Counted from the first letter of the stretch, positions 15,088 to 23,936 are shown. The stretch is DNA of 49,382 nt from Candidatus Buchananbacteria bacterium CG10_big_fil_rev_8_21_14_0_10_33_19 (GCA_002773855.1 PEZY01000002.1:1-49382); one strand, 5' to 3'. Notes: a model not told the origin generated them from the letters alone. Translations and numbers: made by a program.

Positions 15088-16464
15088 ATGATTAAATTTA
15101 ATAAGAAATATTTCAATTTTTTGAACTTATTTTTAATTTTTGTATTTCTACTCACTGCTGGTTTTGGCTGTAAAAATCCAGGAGCTGACGTTCAAGAAAA
15201 ACTTAAACCAATCGAAATAAATTATTGGCGAGTGTTTGATAACCAAGATTCTTTTGAAAATATTATTACTCAATATAAATTGATTCATCCTAACATAAAT
15301 ATCATTTATCGTAAATTTAGAATAGAAGAATATGAACAAGCTCTACTTGAAGCCTTAGCTGAAGATCGTGGTCCAGATATATTTAGTATTAATGAAGCTG
15401 ACCTCAGAAAATACCAAACCAAACTAGAACCAATGCCAGTTGAAATTACTATGGCCTATCAATATACTAAAGGCACTATTAAAAAAGAAATTGTCTACGA
15501 ACTAAAAACTACCAAAAGCCTTTCTCTTCGAGAATTAAAAGCTAATTTTGCGGATACTGTTTATAATGATGTGGTTTTAGACGGTCAAATTTACGGTTTA
15601 CCTTTAAGCTTAGAAACTTTGGTTATGTTTTACAATAAAGACATACTAAACAAAGCTGGTATTGCTCAAGCACCAAAAAATTGGAAAGATTTTCAGGAAG
15701 CGGTACAGAAATCTACTAAATTTGATAGTACCGGTAAAATAATTCAATCAGGAACAGCTCTTGGCACTGGCGACAACATTGAAAGAAGTTTTGATATTAT
15801 ATCCATCCTTATGATGCAAAATGGAGCAATTATGACTGATAATAATAATTATGCTACTTTTTCTAATTCTACTGGTGATAAATATTTCCCTGGCATAGAA
15901 GCTATTAAATTTTATTTAGACTTTGCCTCACCAGTAAAAAGTGTTTATTCTTGGAATACTGATATGTCCAATTCATTTGAATCATTTTTAAGTGGTAAAA
16001 CTGCTTTTATGTTTGGCTATAATTACCATTTACCAAGCATTAGGTCTAGGGCACCGAAGTTAAATTTGGGCATTGCTCCAATTCCACAAATCAACCAAGA
16101 CAACCCAATTAACTATGCTAATTATTGGATTGAAGGGGTCTCTAAAAAATCAGAACACCAAAACGAAGCCTGGGATTTTGTTTTATTTGCTACCAACAAA
16201 GACAATATTAAGTCATACTTAGAAACCACCAAAAGGCCAACAGCCCTTAAAGAGTTACTTAGCTCACAAACTGATGATGAAGACCTTTACCCAACATCCA
16301 TTCAAACCCTAACTGCTACAAATTGGTACCAAGGCAAAAACCAAGCGGCTACCGAAGAAGCTCTTAAGAATATGATTGAAGCCCTACCAAATGCCTTATC
16401 TGATCGTGATTTTTCTGACATTATTAAAAACACTATAACCAAAATTAATCAAACAATCCAATGA
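15088..16464 (+). CDS. Extracellular solute-binding lipoprotein
   Basis: 458 residues in the family-1 (sugar-type) ABC solute-binding fold. A signal peptide with lipobox-like LLTAGFGC puts the lipidated cysteine at residue 28. Family marks: YKLIHPNINIIYRKF, GPDIFSINEADL, GQIYGLPLSLETLVMFYNKDILNKAGI, and a late SGKTAFMFGY with WIEGVSKKSEHQNEAWDF. No permease or ATPase genes follow. Instead its stop overlaps the ATG of a pilin-like gene by 4 nt, so it may be a surface receptor tied to that module. Substrate unknown. Confidence 0.9.
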   Translation: MIKFNKKYFNFLNLFLIFVFLLTAGFGCKNPGADVQEKLKPIEINYWRVFDNQDSFENIITQYKLIHPNINIIYRKFRIEEYEQALLEALAEDRGPDIFSINEADLRKYQTKLEPMPVEITMAYQYTKGTIKKEIVYELKTTKSLSLRELKANFADTVYNDVVLDGQIYGLPLSLETLVMFYNKDILNKAGIAQAPKNWKDFQEAVQKSTKFDSTGKIIQSGTALGTGDNIERSFDIISILMMQNGAIMTDNNNYATFSNSTGDKYFPGIEAIKFYLDFASPVKSVYSWNTDMSNSFESFLSGKTAFMFGYNYHLPSIRSRAPKLNLGIAPIPQINQDNPINYANYWIEGVSKKSEHQNEAWDFVLFATNKDNIKSYLETTKRPTALKELLSSQTDDEDLYPTSIQTLTATNWYQGKNQAATEEALKNMIEALPNALSDRDFSDIIKNTITKINQTIQ

Positions 16465-16895
16465 GATTTAAAAAAACCTTAAGTCTATTTTTAATTATAA
16501 TATCTTTATTTTTAGTAGTACCTAATGTTTCTGCTATTTCTCTAGTACCAGAAAGTTGTTATGCTCTTGATGATGAAGGAATTAGTCTAGGCTGTAGTTT
16601 ATGTGATTTTATAACATTATTTATTAATGCGGCTGATATTTTAGTTGGCTTAAGTGGTACATTTTCTATTTTAATGTTTGTTTATGGTGGCATAGTTATA
16701 ATTACTGCTTATGGCAATGATTCTAGAATAAAGTGGGGTAAAGACATTATAACTGCCACTGTGGTGGGTGTTTTTATTGTTTTATTTGCTTGGGTAATAA
16801 TTAATTTAGTTATTGGCGCTTTATTTGGTACTGGTAATTCAGTACTATCAAATTGGTATAATGTTAGTGGGGTCTGTAGTCAAAACAAGAATTAA
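16461..16895 (+). CDS. Divergent type IV secretion pilin-like protein
   Basis: 144 residues: signal peptide (cleavage near SAIS, about 26), a cysteine-containing exported segment (CYALDDEGISLGCSLCDF), two transmembrane helices (about 53-79 and 95-119) joined by a short polar loop, and a C-terminal cysteine tail. The fold matches VirB2/TrbC-like pilins of Patescibacteria, but it lacks the GGDxGKVxKAK loop of the four downstream paralogues. It overlaps the solute-binding gene by 4 nt. Confidence 0.75.
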   Translation: MRFKKTLSLFLIIISLFLVVPNVSAISLVPESCYALDDEGISLGCSLCDFITLFINAADILVGLSGTFSILMFVYGGIVIITAYGNDSRIKWGKDIITATVVGVFIVLFAWVIINLVIGALFGTGNSVLSNWYNVSGVCSQNKN

Positions 16896-17034
16896 AACAT
16901 AGACTTACATACCATTAAGAATATTATTTACCAAGAACTGTAACTATTTAGACAACTAGCTTAAACACCTATAAATTGTTATAATAATAATACATTTAAT
17001 TAATAAATATCCTAAAAAGAAAGGGGGTGAAAAA

Positions 17035-17415
17035 ATGAATAAATTAACACTAAAGAAGGTTTCTGTTGGCCTATTAACAGTAATGATGTTGTCAATTTTT
17101 GCTTTACCAGTATTAGTTTCAGCTCAAGAACTTAATTTGGGACTTGAAAACGCTGCTGGCATTGGTTTGGGACAGAAAGATTTGAAAGAAAGCATTAATT
17201 CTATTATTCAAATTATTTTAAGTTTCTTAGGAATTCTAGCTGTAATTATTATCCTGTGGGGTGGTTTCATTTGGATGACCGCTGCTGGTGATGAGGGTAA
17301 AGTTGATAAAGCTAAAAAACTTATTATTTCTGGTATTGTCGGTATAGTTATTATTTTATCAGCCTACATTATCGCTAACTTTGTTATTACTCAAGTTGGT
17401 GGACAATTAGTCTAA
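17035..17415 (+). CDS. Type IV secretion pilin-like protein 1
   Basis: 126 residues: signal peptide ending at VSAQE (about 30), a short exported segment, then two transmembrane helices around the loop GGFIWMTAAGDEGKVDKAKKLI. This is the T4SS_pilin (VirB2-like) pattern. The SD AAGGGGGTGA (17021-17030) is very strong, and the intergenic palindrome after the gene suggests its mRNA is processed or protected, so this may be the major subunit. First of four close paralogues. A pilus role is inferred from family; no secretion ATPase or channel gene is in the window. Confidence 0.85.
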   Translation: MNKLTLKKVSVGLLTVMMLSIFALPVLVSAQELNLGLENAAGIGLGQKDLKESINSIIQIILSFLGILAVIIILWGGFIWMTAAGDEGKVDKAKKLIISGIVGIVIILSAYIIANFVITQVGGQLV

Positions 17416-17435
17416 ATATTTAGTTATAGTATTAA

Positions 17436-17461
17436 GTTAACGGGGATTAATCCCCGTTAAC
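17436..17461 (+). repeat. 26-bp perfect palindrome between pilin genes
   Basis: GTTAACGGGGATT (17436-17448) is followed directly by its exact complement (17449-17461). No T-run follows, so a read-through or mRNA-stability hairpin that favours the first pilin is more likely than a full terminator. Confidence 0.75.
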
Positions 17462-17476
17462 TACTATATTTACCTT

Positions 17477-17833
17477 ATGAAAAAATCAATCAAAAAATTA
17501 TTAGGAATAATATCTTTAGTTTTGCTGACTTGGCCAAGTATATCTAGTGCCCAATTAACAAATCTAAAAGGAGCTACCCCAGAATTACTGCAGGGTGGTA
17601 GCATCTATAGCATTATCGGTACTATTATCCAAACACTACTTGGTTTTGTTGGAGTTCTATTTATAGTTTTGGTAATCTATGGTGGTTTTACCTGGATGAC
17701 TGCTGGTGGTGATAGTGGTAAAGTTCAAAAAGCTAAGGATACTATTATAAAAGCGACAATTGGTATAGTCATAATTATGGCTTCATACGCTATAGTCTAT
17801 ACTATAATCAATCAAATAACTTTAGAAAGTTAA
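17477..17833 (+). CDS. Type IV secretion pilin-like protein 2
   Basis: 118 residues with signal peptide (cleavage near SSAQ, about 26) and two helices around YGGFTWMTAGGDSGKVQKAKDTI. Closely related to its neighbours. No SD is seen, so it may be translated less than the first pilin. It sits between the 26-bp palindrome and the third paralogue. Confidence 0.83.
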   Translation: MKKSIKKLLGIISLVLLTWPSISSAQLTNLKGATPELLQGGSIYSIIGTIIQTLLGFVGVLFIVLVIYGGFTWMTAGGDSGKVQKAKDTIIKATIGIVIIMASYAIVYTIINQITLES

Positions 17834-17864
17834 AAAAATAAATTAATAATTAATAAACAAAAAG

Positions 17865-18263
17865 ATGAAAAAACTAGCTAAAATGGTTCTTAGCTCATTA
17901 ATTCTAACCATGATATTTGCCACTGTATTGTCTGTATCGCCGGCTAATGTTTCAGCAGCTGTTTGGGATGATGGACTGACAAATTTTACCTCTGGAGCAA
18001 CTGACCTACCTAATGGTACTACTGACTTAAAAGCCGCTATTGGCGAGGTAATTCAAATATTTTTAGGCTTTTTAGGTATTCTTGCAGTAGTTTTAATTAT
18101 ATATGCTGGTTTCTTGTGGATGACTGCTGGTGGTGATAGTGGCAAAGTAGATAAAGCTAAAGATTACATTAAAAATGCGGTTATTGGTATTGTTATAATT
18201 TTAGCCGCCTACATTATTACTAGTTTCGTCTTGGAACAAGTAAATAATACATTAGGTATCTAA
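17865..18263 (+). CDS. Type IV secretion pilin-like protein 3
   Basis: 132 residues: signal peptide (cleavage near VSAAV, about 32), exported segment FTSGATDLPNGTTDLKAAIGE, two helices around YAGFLWMTAGGDSGKVDKAKDYIKNAVIGIVIIL. Nearly identical in the core to the fourth paralogue, so a recent duplication. Ends at a terminator. Confidence 0.85.
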   Translation: MKKLAKMVLSSLILTMIFATVLSVSPANVSAAVWDDGLTNFTSGATDLPNGTTDLKAAIGEVIQIFLGFLGILAVVLIIYAGFLWMTAGGDSGKVDKAKDYIKNAVIGIVIILAAYIITSFVLEQVNNTLGI

Positions 18264-18280
18264 TAGATCACAAAAAATAT

Positions 18281-18316
18281 AAAAAACATCTCGGTTTGTC
18301 TGGGGATGTTTTTTGA
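18281..18316 (+). terminator. Terminator after the third pilin
   Basis: AAAAAACATC (18281-18290) pairs with GATGTTTTTT (18305-18314). Confidence 0.8.
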
Positions 18317-18388
18317 TTTATTTAATTTGTAAACTACAGTTAAATAAATTATAATTAAAATATATTAATCAAATACTATAAACTCATT

Positions 18389-18781
18389 ATGAAAAAAACT
18401 GCCAAAATAATTTTTAGCCTTGTTGTTTTAGTTACCGTTTTCTCGGTAGCTATAATGCCTCAAGCCAGAGCCAATGTTTTACTAGACGGTTTAACTAAAA
18501 CTGTCGAGGGCACCGATCTTAGCAATGGCACAACCGGTATTAATTTACCAATAGTAATTGGAAAAATTATTCAAATCTTTTTAAGCTTTTTAGGTGTTAT
18601 TGCTGTAATCATAATTATTTACGCTGGCTTCCTCTGGATGACTGCTGGTGGTGATAGCGGCAAAATTGAAAAGGCTAAAAGTTATATCAAAAATGCGGTC
18701 ATTGGTGTAGTGATAATTTTAACTTCTTATATTATTACTAGTTATGTTATAGAACAAGTTAGTAAAACCATAAAAGCTTAA
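18389..18781 (+). CDS. Type IV secretion pilin-like protein 4
   Basis: 130 residues, same design: signal peptide to about 28 (ARAN), segment TDLSNGTTGINLPIVIGK, helices around YAGFLWMTAGGDSGKIEKAKSYIKNAVIGVVIIL. It stands between two terminators and is thus expressed separately from the first three, perhaps as an alternative subunit. Confidence 0.85.
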   Translation: MKKTAKIIFSLVVLVTVFSVAIMPQARANVLLDGLTKTVEGTDLSNGTTGINLPIVIGKIIQIFLSFLGVIAVIIIIYAGFLWMTAGGDSGKIEKAKSYIKNAVIGVVIILTSYIITSYVIEQVSKTIKA

Positions 18782-18797
18782 ATTCTAGTAAAAATAA

Positions 18798-18830
18798 AAC
18801 TCCCAGTTACTGGTAACTGGGAGTTGTTTT
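18798..18830. terminator. Bidirectional terminator
   Basis: AACTCCCAGTTAC (18798-18810) pairs perfectly with GTAACTGGGAGTT (18813-18825). Confidence 0.88.
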
Positions 18831-18841
18831 AATTGGGGGGG

Positions 18842-19447
18842 TCAATGAATATCAACTCCATCCAAGCGGATATTAAAATCATAAATCTTATCACCAGTTT
18901 TCATTCGTCTGGAAGTATCCAAGGTGTCGTGGCCAATTAATTGACCACTTTCAGCATTATACACAATAACATCATACTTACCTTGAGGCACTAGAAGCTC
19001 TTGCTCCTCCCCAGGCCCAAAAGTGTAGGCCGACCCTAAGCCTCTAATTATAACTCTAATTGGATATTCAAAGGGATTATACAGCCGGCCAAAACCACCA
19101 TTCTGACCAGCTAAAGCTGGTACTTGACCACCAATACCAATCGCTCCACTACCACGCCCCCAGAAGCTGTTATTTTCGCTGATAGCGATCATGGCTTCTT
19201 TAGCATCGGTTCGAGCCTCGGGATTTTGAATATCACCCAAAGCCAAAGCTGCCGCATGACCATCAGCACCTTTATTAGCCGTCTGTGATGGGTCCACCTT
19301 TTGAGACGGATCATACATTGGCACTTTATTGCCGGTCCAGAGACCACTTTGTATACCAACAGGTGTCATTGTAGTAGCACAACCGGAAATTAACATTATT
19401 TCAAAAATAACCACTAAAATCAGTAAAAAATTGGTGTATTTTTTCAT
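18842..19447 (-). CDS. Lipoprotein of unknown function
   Basis: 201 residues: signal peptide with lipobox LISGC (cysteine at 23), a glycine/alanine-rich low-complexity middle (GADGHAAALALGDIQNPEARTD, GRGSGAIGIGG) and a beta-rich C-terminal domain (YPIRVIIRGLGSAYTFGPGEEQELLVPQGKYDVIVYN). AAGGAG lies 6 nt before the ATG. Its bases are clearly richer in GC than the neighbouring genes, which hints at transfer or high expression. No family recognised. Confidence 0.75.
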   Translation of the reverse strand: MKKYTNFLLILVVIFEIMLISGCATTMTPVGIQSGLWTGNKVPMYDPSQKVDPSQTANKGADGHAAALALGDIQNPEARTDAKEAMIAISENNSFWGRGSGAIGIGGQVPALAGQNGGFGRLYNPFEYPIRVIIRGLGSAYTFGPGEEQELLVPQGKYDVIVYNAESGQLIGHDTLDTSRRMKTGDKIYDFNIRLDGVDIH

Positions 19448-19539
19448 GGTATTCTCCTTTTTATTTTCGTTGAGAGCTATTTTTAATGTTCAAATACACC
19501 TAGACAATATCATTTTTTTTGAATTTTGTCAATAAAAAG

Positions 19540-19572
19540 AGGCTTATTTTTACATTTTCGTAAAATAAGCCT
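19540..19572 (-). terminator. Terminator of the GT2 gene
   Basis: AGGCTTATTTT (19540-19550) pairs with AAAATAAGCCT (19562-19572); on minus a CTTTTTATTG run follows. Confidence 0.85.
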
Positions 19573-19589
19573 AATCAATGACTTATATT

Positions 19590-20306
19590 TTACCTTAGCA
19601 ACCTTACTTTAAGTAAAATAGATTGTTTTAGATAATTTAACGATGTAGAAAAAATATTAACCTTACTTTGACGGTTATTATTATCAACTGCAGACCAAAT
19701 AACCGGTATTTCTAATATTTTAAAACCTTGTTTATTAGCTAAAACCAATAACTCTGTGTCCCAAAAAAATTCCTGATTTTCAATTTCTGACAATAAACTA
19801 TCCCGTACATTTCTAGTTACTACTTTAAAGCCACAGGGAAAATCATTAATTTTTAATAAAAAAAGAATCTTAAAGAACCAGCGATAGCACTGAGAAATAA
19901 ATTTACGTTGCCAGGATCTAGTAACCTGTGATTGTTTATGAAATCTTGAACCAATTACTAAATCCAGTCCGGATTTAATTTGCTTAATTGCTATTATTAG
20001 AGCTGATAAATCAGTAGCTAAATCGGCATCCATAAAGCAATATAAATCAGCATCGTATTTAGACCAAGCTGAAGCAATAGCTAAACCCTTGCCTTTTTGA
20101 CCAATAAACAAATGCTCGACATTAGAATAACTAAGCGATAAATTATCAGCTATTTGACCAGTTTTATCAGTAGAATTATTATTAGCAATAACAATTACAA
20201 ATTGATCATTAACTAAGTTATTAAAACAAAAATCTATTATTTTTTTTACACTATCAGTCAAAATAAATTCTTCGTTATAAGCCGGTAAAGCTATTAATAT
20301 TTTCAT
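19590..20306 (-). CDS. Dolichyl-phosphate-type glycosyltransferase (GT2)
   Basis: 238 residues. ALPAYNEE (about 6-13), NNNSTDKT, the GKGLAIASAW segment and FMDADLATD with the DxD motif are those of GT2 polyprenyl-phosphate sugar transferases; GSRF and CGFKVVTRN follow. It probably loads a sugar onto a lipid phosphate carrier used by the membrane transferase encoded upstream (20336). Same strand, 29 bp apart. Confidence 0.88.
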   Translation of the reverse strand: MKILIALPAYNEEFILTDSVKKIIDFCFNNLVNDQFVIVIANNNSTDKTGQIADNLSLSYSNVEHLFIGQKGKGLAIASAWSKYDADLYCFMDADLATDLSALIIAIKQIKSGLDLVIGSRFHKQSQVTRSWQRKFISQCYRWFFKILFLLKINDFPCGFKVVTRNVRDSLLSEIENQEFFWDTELLVLANKQGFKILEIPVIWSAVDNNNRQSKVNIFSTSLNYLKQSILLKVRLLR

Positions 20307-20335
20307 TTAAAGACTCCAGTTTGTTAATAATTAAT

Positions 20336-21988
20336 TTATAAAACCATATAGATAACCGCTTCATTATCTGAATATACTTTATCAAAATAAAAATTATTAT
20401 CCAAATTACTGATCATTTCTTTATGATCAGTGGTCGCCAAAATATATTTGGCTTTAAAATTATTTTTAATAATATTATATAAATTATCTGATAGTTGACC
20501 ACGGGTAATTTCTGACCATTGATAATAAAGATCTTTATTATATAAATACATAAAGGTTGGGTCGAGTCCTACAATATAATAATTTTTACTATTATGATAA
20601 AACAAGATCGGAAATTCATCCCAATCACTGTGAAAAACTATATCACCTTCTTCACTATTATTTATTAAATATTGTGAAGCTGATTTTAAGTAATTAAAAT
20701 TAAAACCATTATCTAAACTGCTTTTAGCATGATAAGGCATAATATAAAAAAGTGAAGAAATAATAACTACTAAAAAAAATATTAATAAAATTTTAACATA
20801 TAAATTATGAAAAAAAACTTTCTTGATTATTTTTTTAAATTCTTTTAAATCATTTTTAATTTCTAAAATATACATTGACTGGCTAAAAGTCATGGCTGAA
20901 AAAATAATTGCAAATGGTGCTAAATATTCAATATTTCTTCGAGATTTAATAGTGGCTAAAATAAAAGCTAAAAATAAAGCCAACGAATATTTGGCCACAA
21001 TATTAAATTTTTGATGATAATTTAAAAATAAAATCAAAGCCACAAAACTTAAAGAAAAAGATAAGCTATTATTTATAAAAAAATCACTCACTTTATACGG
21101 ATACCATTCAGCACCAACACCGATAATTGATTGGTAATTAACAAAAGCAATTTTAATAATATGAATGTAGTAAAATTCTAAATTTTTTGGAAAATAAGGA
21201 TTTATAATTAAACCCAAAACCAAACCAATTAAAACACTAAATAATAGTTTTATATTATTAGAATTAAAAATATTTTTTAAAAAAGTAATAATAAATAAAT
21301 TAATTTTATCCAATAAATCTGTTTTTTTAAATTTTAAATTAATAATATTGCTTAACCAATGATTGTGTATTTTTAAAAAAGCCAAATCTAAACTTTCTAC
21401 AAACACATAAAGTGAGGCAATAATAAACATTAAAAACCAACCACCATAAGACCAGACATACAAAAAAGATAGTAAAATCAACCAATAATATCGCCTTTGA
21501 GTGATTAAATAAAAACCTAAAAATAAAATTATCAAAGATAATGGCTGAGCTTTAATTAAACTCATTCTAAAAATAAAAGATTCAATAAATAATAAAAAAA
21601 CAATATACCAAAAAGCCCCATTAATTTTAAACTTCAAAAATAACCAATATAAAATTAACAAGGCTATTGAGACCAGTATTATGTGTCCAATTTTGGCACC
21701 TACTAATGGTGGTAACAATTTTACAAAAGGAACTAAGTAAATATGATATAACAAATGGTGATCAATATAACCGGAATTTAAAGTGGTAAATTGTAAATAA
21801 GGAAAATCCCTAACTATCCCATGTTCACTAATTAACTGCGCCACTTTTGTATGATAAAAAGAATCTGGATCAGAAAAAGTTGGGGCATACTCTAACCAAG
21901 AAAAAAAAGTAAAACATATTAAAAAAAGCAACAGACCAGCTATTGCTTTATTGTCAGTTAACCAATTATTAATTTTTGTAAAAAACAT
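20336..21988 (-). CDS. STT3-like membrane glycosyltransferase (GT-C)
   Basis: 550 residues, 11 or more transmembrane helices and a soluble C-terminal end. The first external loop has TFSDPDSFYHTKVAQLI, like the DxD...YH of STT3/AglB, followed by YIDHHLLYH. The C-terminal domain has VFHSDWDEFPILFYHN where oligosaccharyltransferases carry WWDYG. It would move a lipid-linked glycan to protein or lipid outside the membrane. Exact class (GT66 or GT39/83) is not certain. Neighbours are a GT2 charging enzyme and a hexose-phosphate isomerase. Confidence 0.78.
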   Translation of the reverse strand: MFFTKINNWLTDNKAIAGLLLFLICFTFFSWLEYAPTFSDPDSFYHTKVAQLISEHGIVRDFPYLQFTTLNSGYIDHHLLYHIYLVPFVKLLPPLVGAKIGHIILVSIALLILYWLFLKFKINGAFWYIVFLLFIESFIFRMSLIKAQPLSLIILFLGFYLITQRRYYWLILLSFLYVWSYGGWFLMFIIASLYVFVESLDLAFLKIHNHWLSNIINLKFKKTDLLDKINLFIITFLKNIFNSNNIKLLFSVLIGLVLGLIINPYFPKNLEFYYIHIIKIAFVNYQSIIGVGAEWYPYKVSDFFINNSLSFSLSFVALILFLNYHQKFNIVAKYSLALFLAFILATIKSRRNIEYLAPFAIIFSAMTFSQSMYILEIKNDLKEFKKIIKKVFFHNLYVKILLIFFLVVIISSLFYIMPYHAKSSLDNGFNFNYLKSASQYLINNSEEGDIVFHSDWDEFPILFYHNSKNYYIVGLDPTFMYLYNKDLYYQWSEITRGQLSDNLYNIIKNNFKAKYILATTDHKEMISNLDNNFYFDKVYSDNEAVIYMVL

Positions 21989-21995
21989 GTTTAAT

Positions 21996-23066
21996 TTATT
22001 TGGCTAATTCTTTCTTAAAAAAATCAACATAAGGAATGGCTGTTGGATTTTGACCATTTAAAATGGTTAAATAATAACTAGTCCATGAACCTAAAAGTAA
22101 TATTTCTAAAGCAGTTAATAATTTACTATCGCTATTAATAGAGTAATCTATGAATTTTATTTTTTGATTTTTTAAAACTTTTTCAGTCACATAAAATCTT
22201 TTTTTAATTATATCTGAATATAAATTAGAATTAAAAAATAAAAATTTTATTTTGGAAGTAATTAAATTTGGTAATTTTAAACCCTCAAGCAAATGATGAT
22301 TTAATTCTGGTATTGAATAATATTGGGCTAAATTTTTAGCACTTTCATTTATTTGATTATTTAATATATGAATATTAGCTGTTAAAAAATCAGCTGATAC
22401 TAGTATTGGTAATTGATCTTGTAATTCTAGGGCTAATTTTTTAGCAAAATTATTACTACTATTTATTTCTGGTAAAAAACTTTGATTTAATATAGACAAA
22501 TATTCACAAGATTGTTTAATATCTTGGTTATTAATCTTAATTAATTTTAATTTACTAAATAATGCTAGTATTGCTCCTAATTGCAAGCCAATGGCATATC
22601 TTGGTTGATTTGATGGATTATAATCTGTATTTATTTGATAAAAAGGAATTTTATTTTTCTTAGCTATAGAAATTATTTTACCACCACTAGCAAAACAAAA
22701 AACCTTAGCTTTTTTAGAAATTGCTTCTTTTAAACAATTAACTATTTCTTCGGTATTTCCAGAATAACTAGAAATAATTACTAATGTTTTATTATTTACA
22801 AATTCTGGTAAGTTATAGTTTCTAACTAAAATATAAGGAATTTTTATATCTGTATTATAAATACTCCTAATTAATTCCGTGGCCAAATTAGAACCGCCCA
22901 TGCCACAAACTACTAGATTTTGAAAGTTATTATAATTTTTTAACGCCTTTATTTTCGACATTTCATCCCAAGATTGATTAATTTGATCCGGTAAAAATGA
23001 TATAGTATCAGCTACCTTTGATTTATTATATCTTTTAAGTGTTTTTAGATCATCTAATATTTTCAT
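21996..23066 (-). CDS. Phosphoglucose/phosphomannose isomerase (SIS)
   Basis: 356 residues with the double-SIS fold of bifunctional PGI/PMI enzymes: VVCGMGGSNLATEL (about 52-65), VIISSYSGNTEEIVNCL, RYAIGLQLGAIL, and NHHLLEGL with the catalytic histidine/glutamate region. It interconverts glucose-6-, fructose-6- and mannose-6-phosphate in the cytoplasm and would feed nucleotide-sugar synthesis for the two glycosyltransferases downstream. The gap to the next gene is 7 bp. Confidence 0.9.
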   Translation of the reverse strand: MKILDDLKTLKRYNKSKVADTISFLPDQINQSWDEMSKIKALKNYNNFQNLVVCGMGGSNLATELIRSIYNTDIKIPYILVRNYNLPEFVNNKTLVIISSYSGNTEEIVNCLKEAISKKAKVFCFASGGKIISIAKKNKIPFYQINTDYNPSNQPRYAIGLQLGAILALFSKLKLIKINNQDIKQSCEYLSILNQSFLPEINSSNNFAKKLALELQDQLPILVSADFLTANIHILNNQINESAKNLAQYYSIPELNHHLLEGLKLPNLITSKIKFLFFNSNLYSDIIKKRFYVTEKVLKNQKIKFIDYSINSDSKLLTALEILLLGSWTSYYLTILNGQNPTAIPYVDFFKKELAK

Positions 23067-23080
23067 AGATATTAATTATA

Positions 23081-23131
23081 ATAATTATCTTAATAAGATT
23101 ATTTTAATTCTAACAGATTTAAGATAATTAT
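23081..23131. promoter_or_regulatory. 13-bp inverted repeat between divergent genes
   Basis: ATAATTATCTTAA (23081-23093) is exactly complementary to TTAAGATAATTAT (23119-23131). It lies between the isomerase start (minus) and the yebC promoter (plus) and ends 5 bp before that -35. It may be an operator or a leader hairpin. Confidence 0.45.
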
Positions 23132-23135
23132 ACCA

Positions 23136-23164
23136 TTGATTTTTATGTCTATATATGGCATAAT
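23136..23164 (+). promoter_or_regulatory. Promoter of yebC-ruvC
   Basis: TTGATT (23136-23141), 17 nt, CATAAT (23159-23164); the leader is about 30 nt. Confidence 0.6.
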
Positions 23165-23201
23165 CCAGATAGATTATTTCACAAATAGTTAATTTTATTT
23201 T

Positions 23202-23936
23202 ATGTCAGGACACAGTAAATGGGCGAAAGTCCATAGACAAAAATCAGTCGCCGATTCTAAAAAAGGTGCTGTTTTTACCAAACTAGGAAACTTAATAACT
23301 ATTGCCGCCAAAGAGGGTGGCGGTGATACTGAAAATAATTTTAAATTAAGATTGGCTGTAGAAAAGGCTCGAGCAGCTAACATGCCAAAAGATAATATTG
23401 AAAGAGCTATTAAAAGAGGTGCTGGTACTGGTGATGGTAAAAATGTCCTAGAAGAAATAACCTACGAAGTCTTTGGTCCAAACAATAGTCTTTTTATAAT
23501 AGAGACTATTACCGACAACAAAAATAGAACGGTATCTGATTTAAAAACAGTTTTAAGTAAAAATAATGGCCAATTAGGTGGCCCTAATAGCGTAATTTGG
23601 CAATTTGAAAGAAAGGGTATAATTTTAATCGACAATAGTCAAATATTCAATATTAATACGGAGGACTTGGAATTAAATTTAATAGATGCTGGGGCAGAAG
23701 ATATTAAAAAAAGTGATGACGGACTAGAAATAATCACTGCTAGTGATAAATTACAAGAAGTGGAGAAAAACATCAAAAAATTAAACATTGAAATTAATGA
23801 ATCATTATTGGGTTTTAAACCAAAAGATGAATTAAATATAATCGATCAAGACGCTCAAGATAAAATTGAAAAACTATATAACACCATAGATGATCTTGAT
23901 GATGTTAATAATATTTATACTAATGCCAACTGGTAA
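23202..23936 (+). CDS. yebC: YebC/PmpR-family regulator
   Basis: 244 residues, full length for the family. Starts with the invariant MSGHSKWAKVHRQK; then KARAANMPKDNIERAIKRGAG and GGPNSVIWQFERKG. YebC proteins act as DNA-binding regulators, and relatives (TACO1) help ribosomes pass difficult motifs. The end overlaps ruvC, the common yebC-ruvC pairing. No SD. Confidence 0.95.
   Translation: MSGHSKWAKVHRQKSVADSKKGAVFTKLGNLITIAAKEGGGDTENNFKLRLAVEKARAANMPKDNIERAIKRGAGTGDGKNVLEEITYEVFGPNNSLFIIETITDNKNRTVSDLKTVLSKNNGQLGGPNSVIWQFERKGIILIDNSQIFNINTEDLELNLIDAGAEDIKKSDDGLEIITASDKLQEVEKNIKKLNIEINESLLGFKPKDELNIIDQDAQDKIEKLYNTIDDLDDVNNIYTNANW

Noticed and set aside
15088..16464. Complete sugar ABC transporter operon
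   Set aside because: Only the binding protein is present; the following genes are pilin-like, not permeases.
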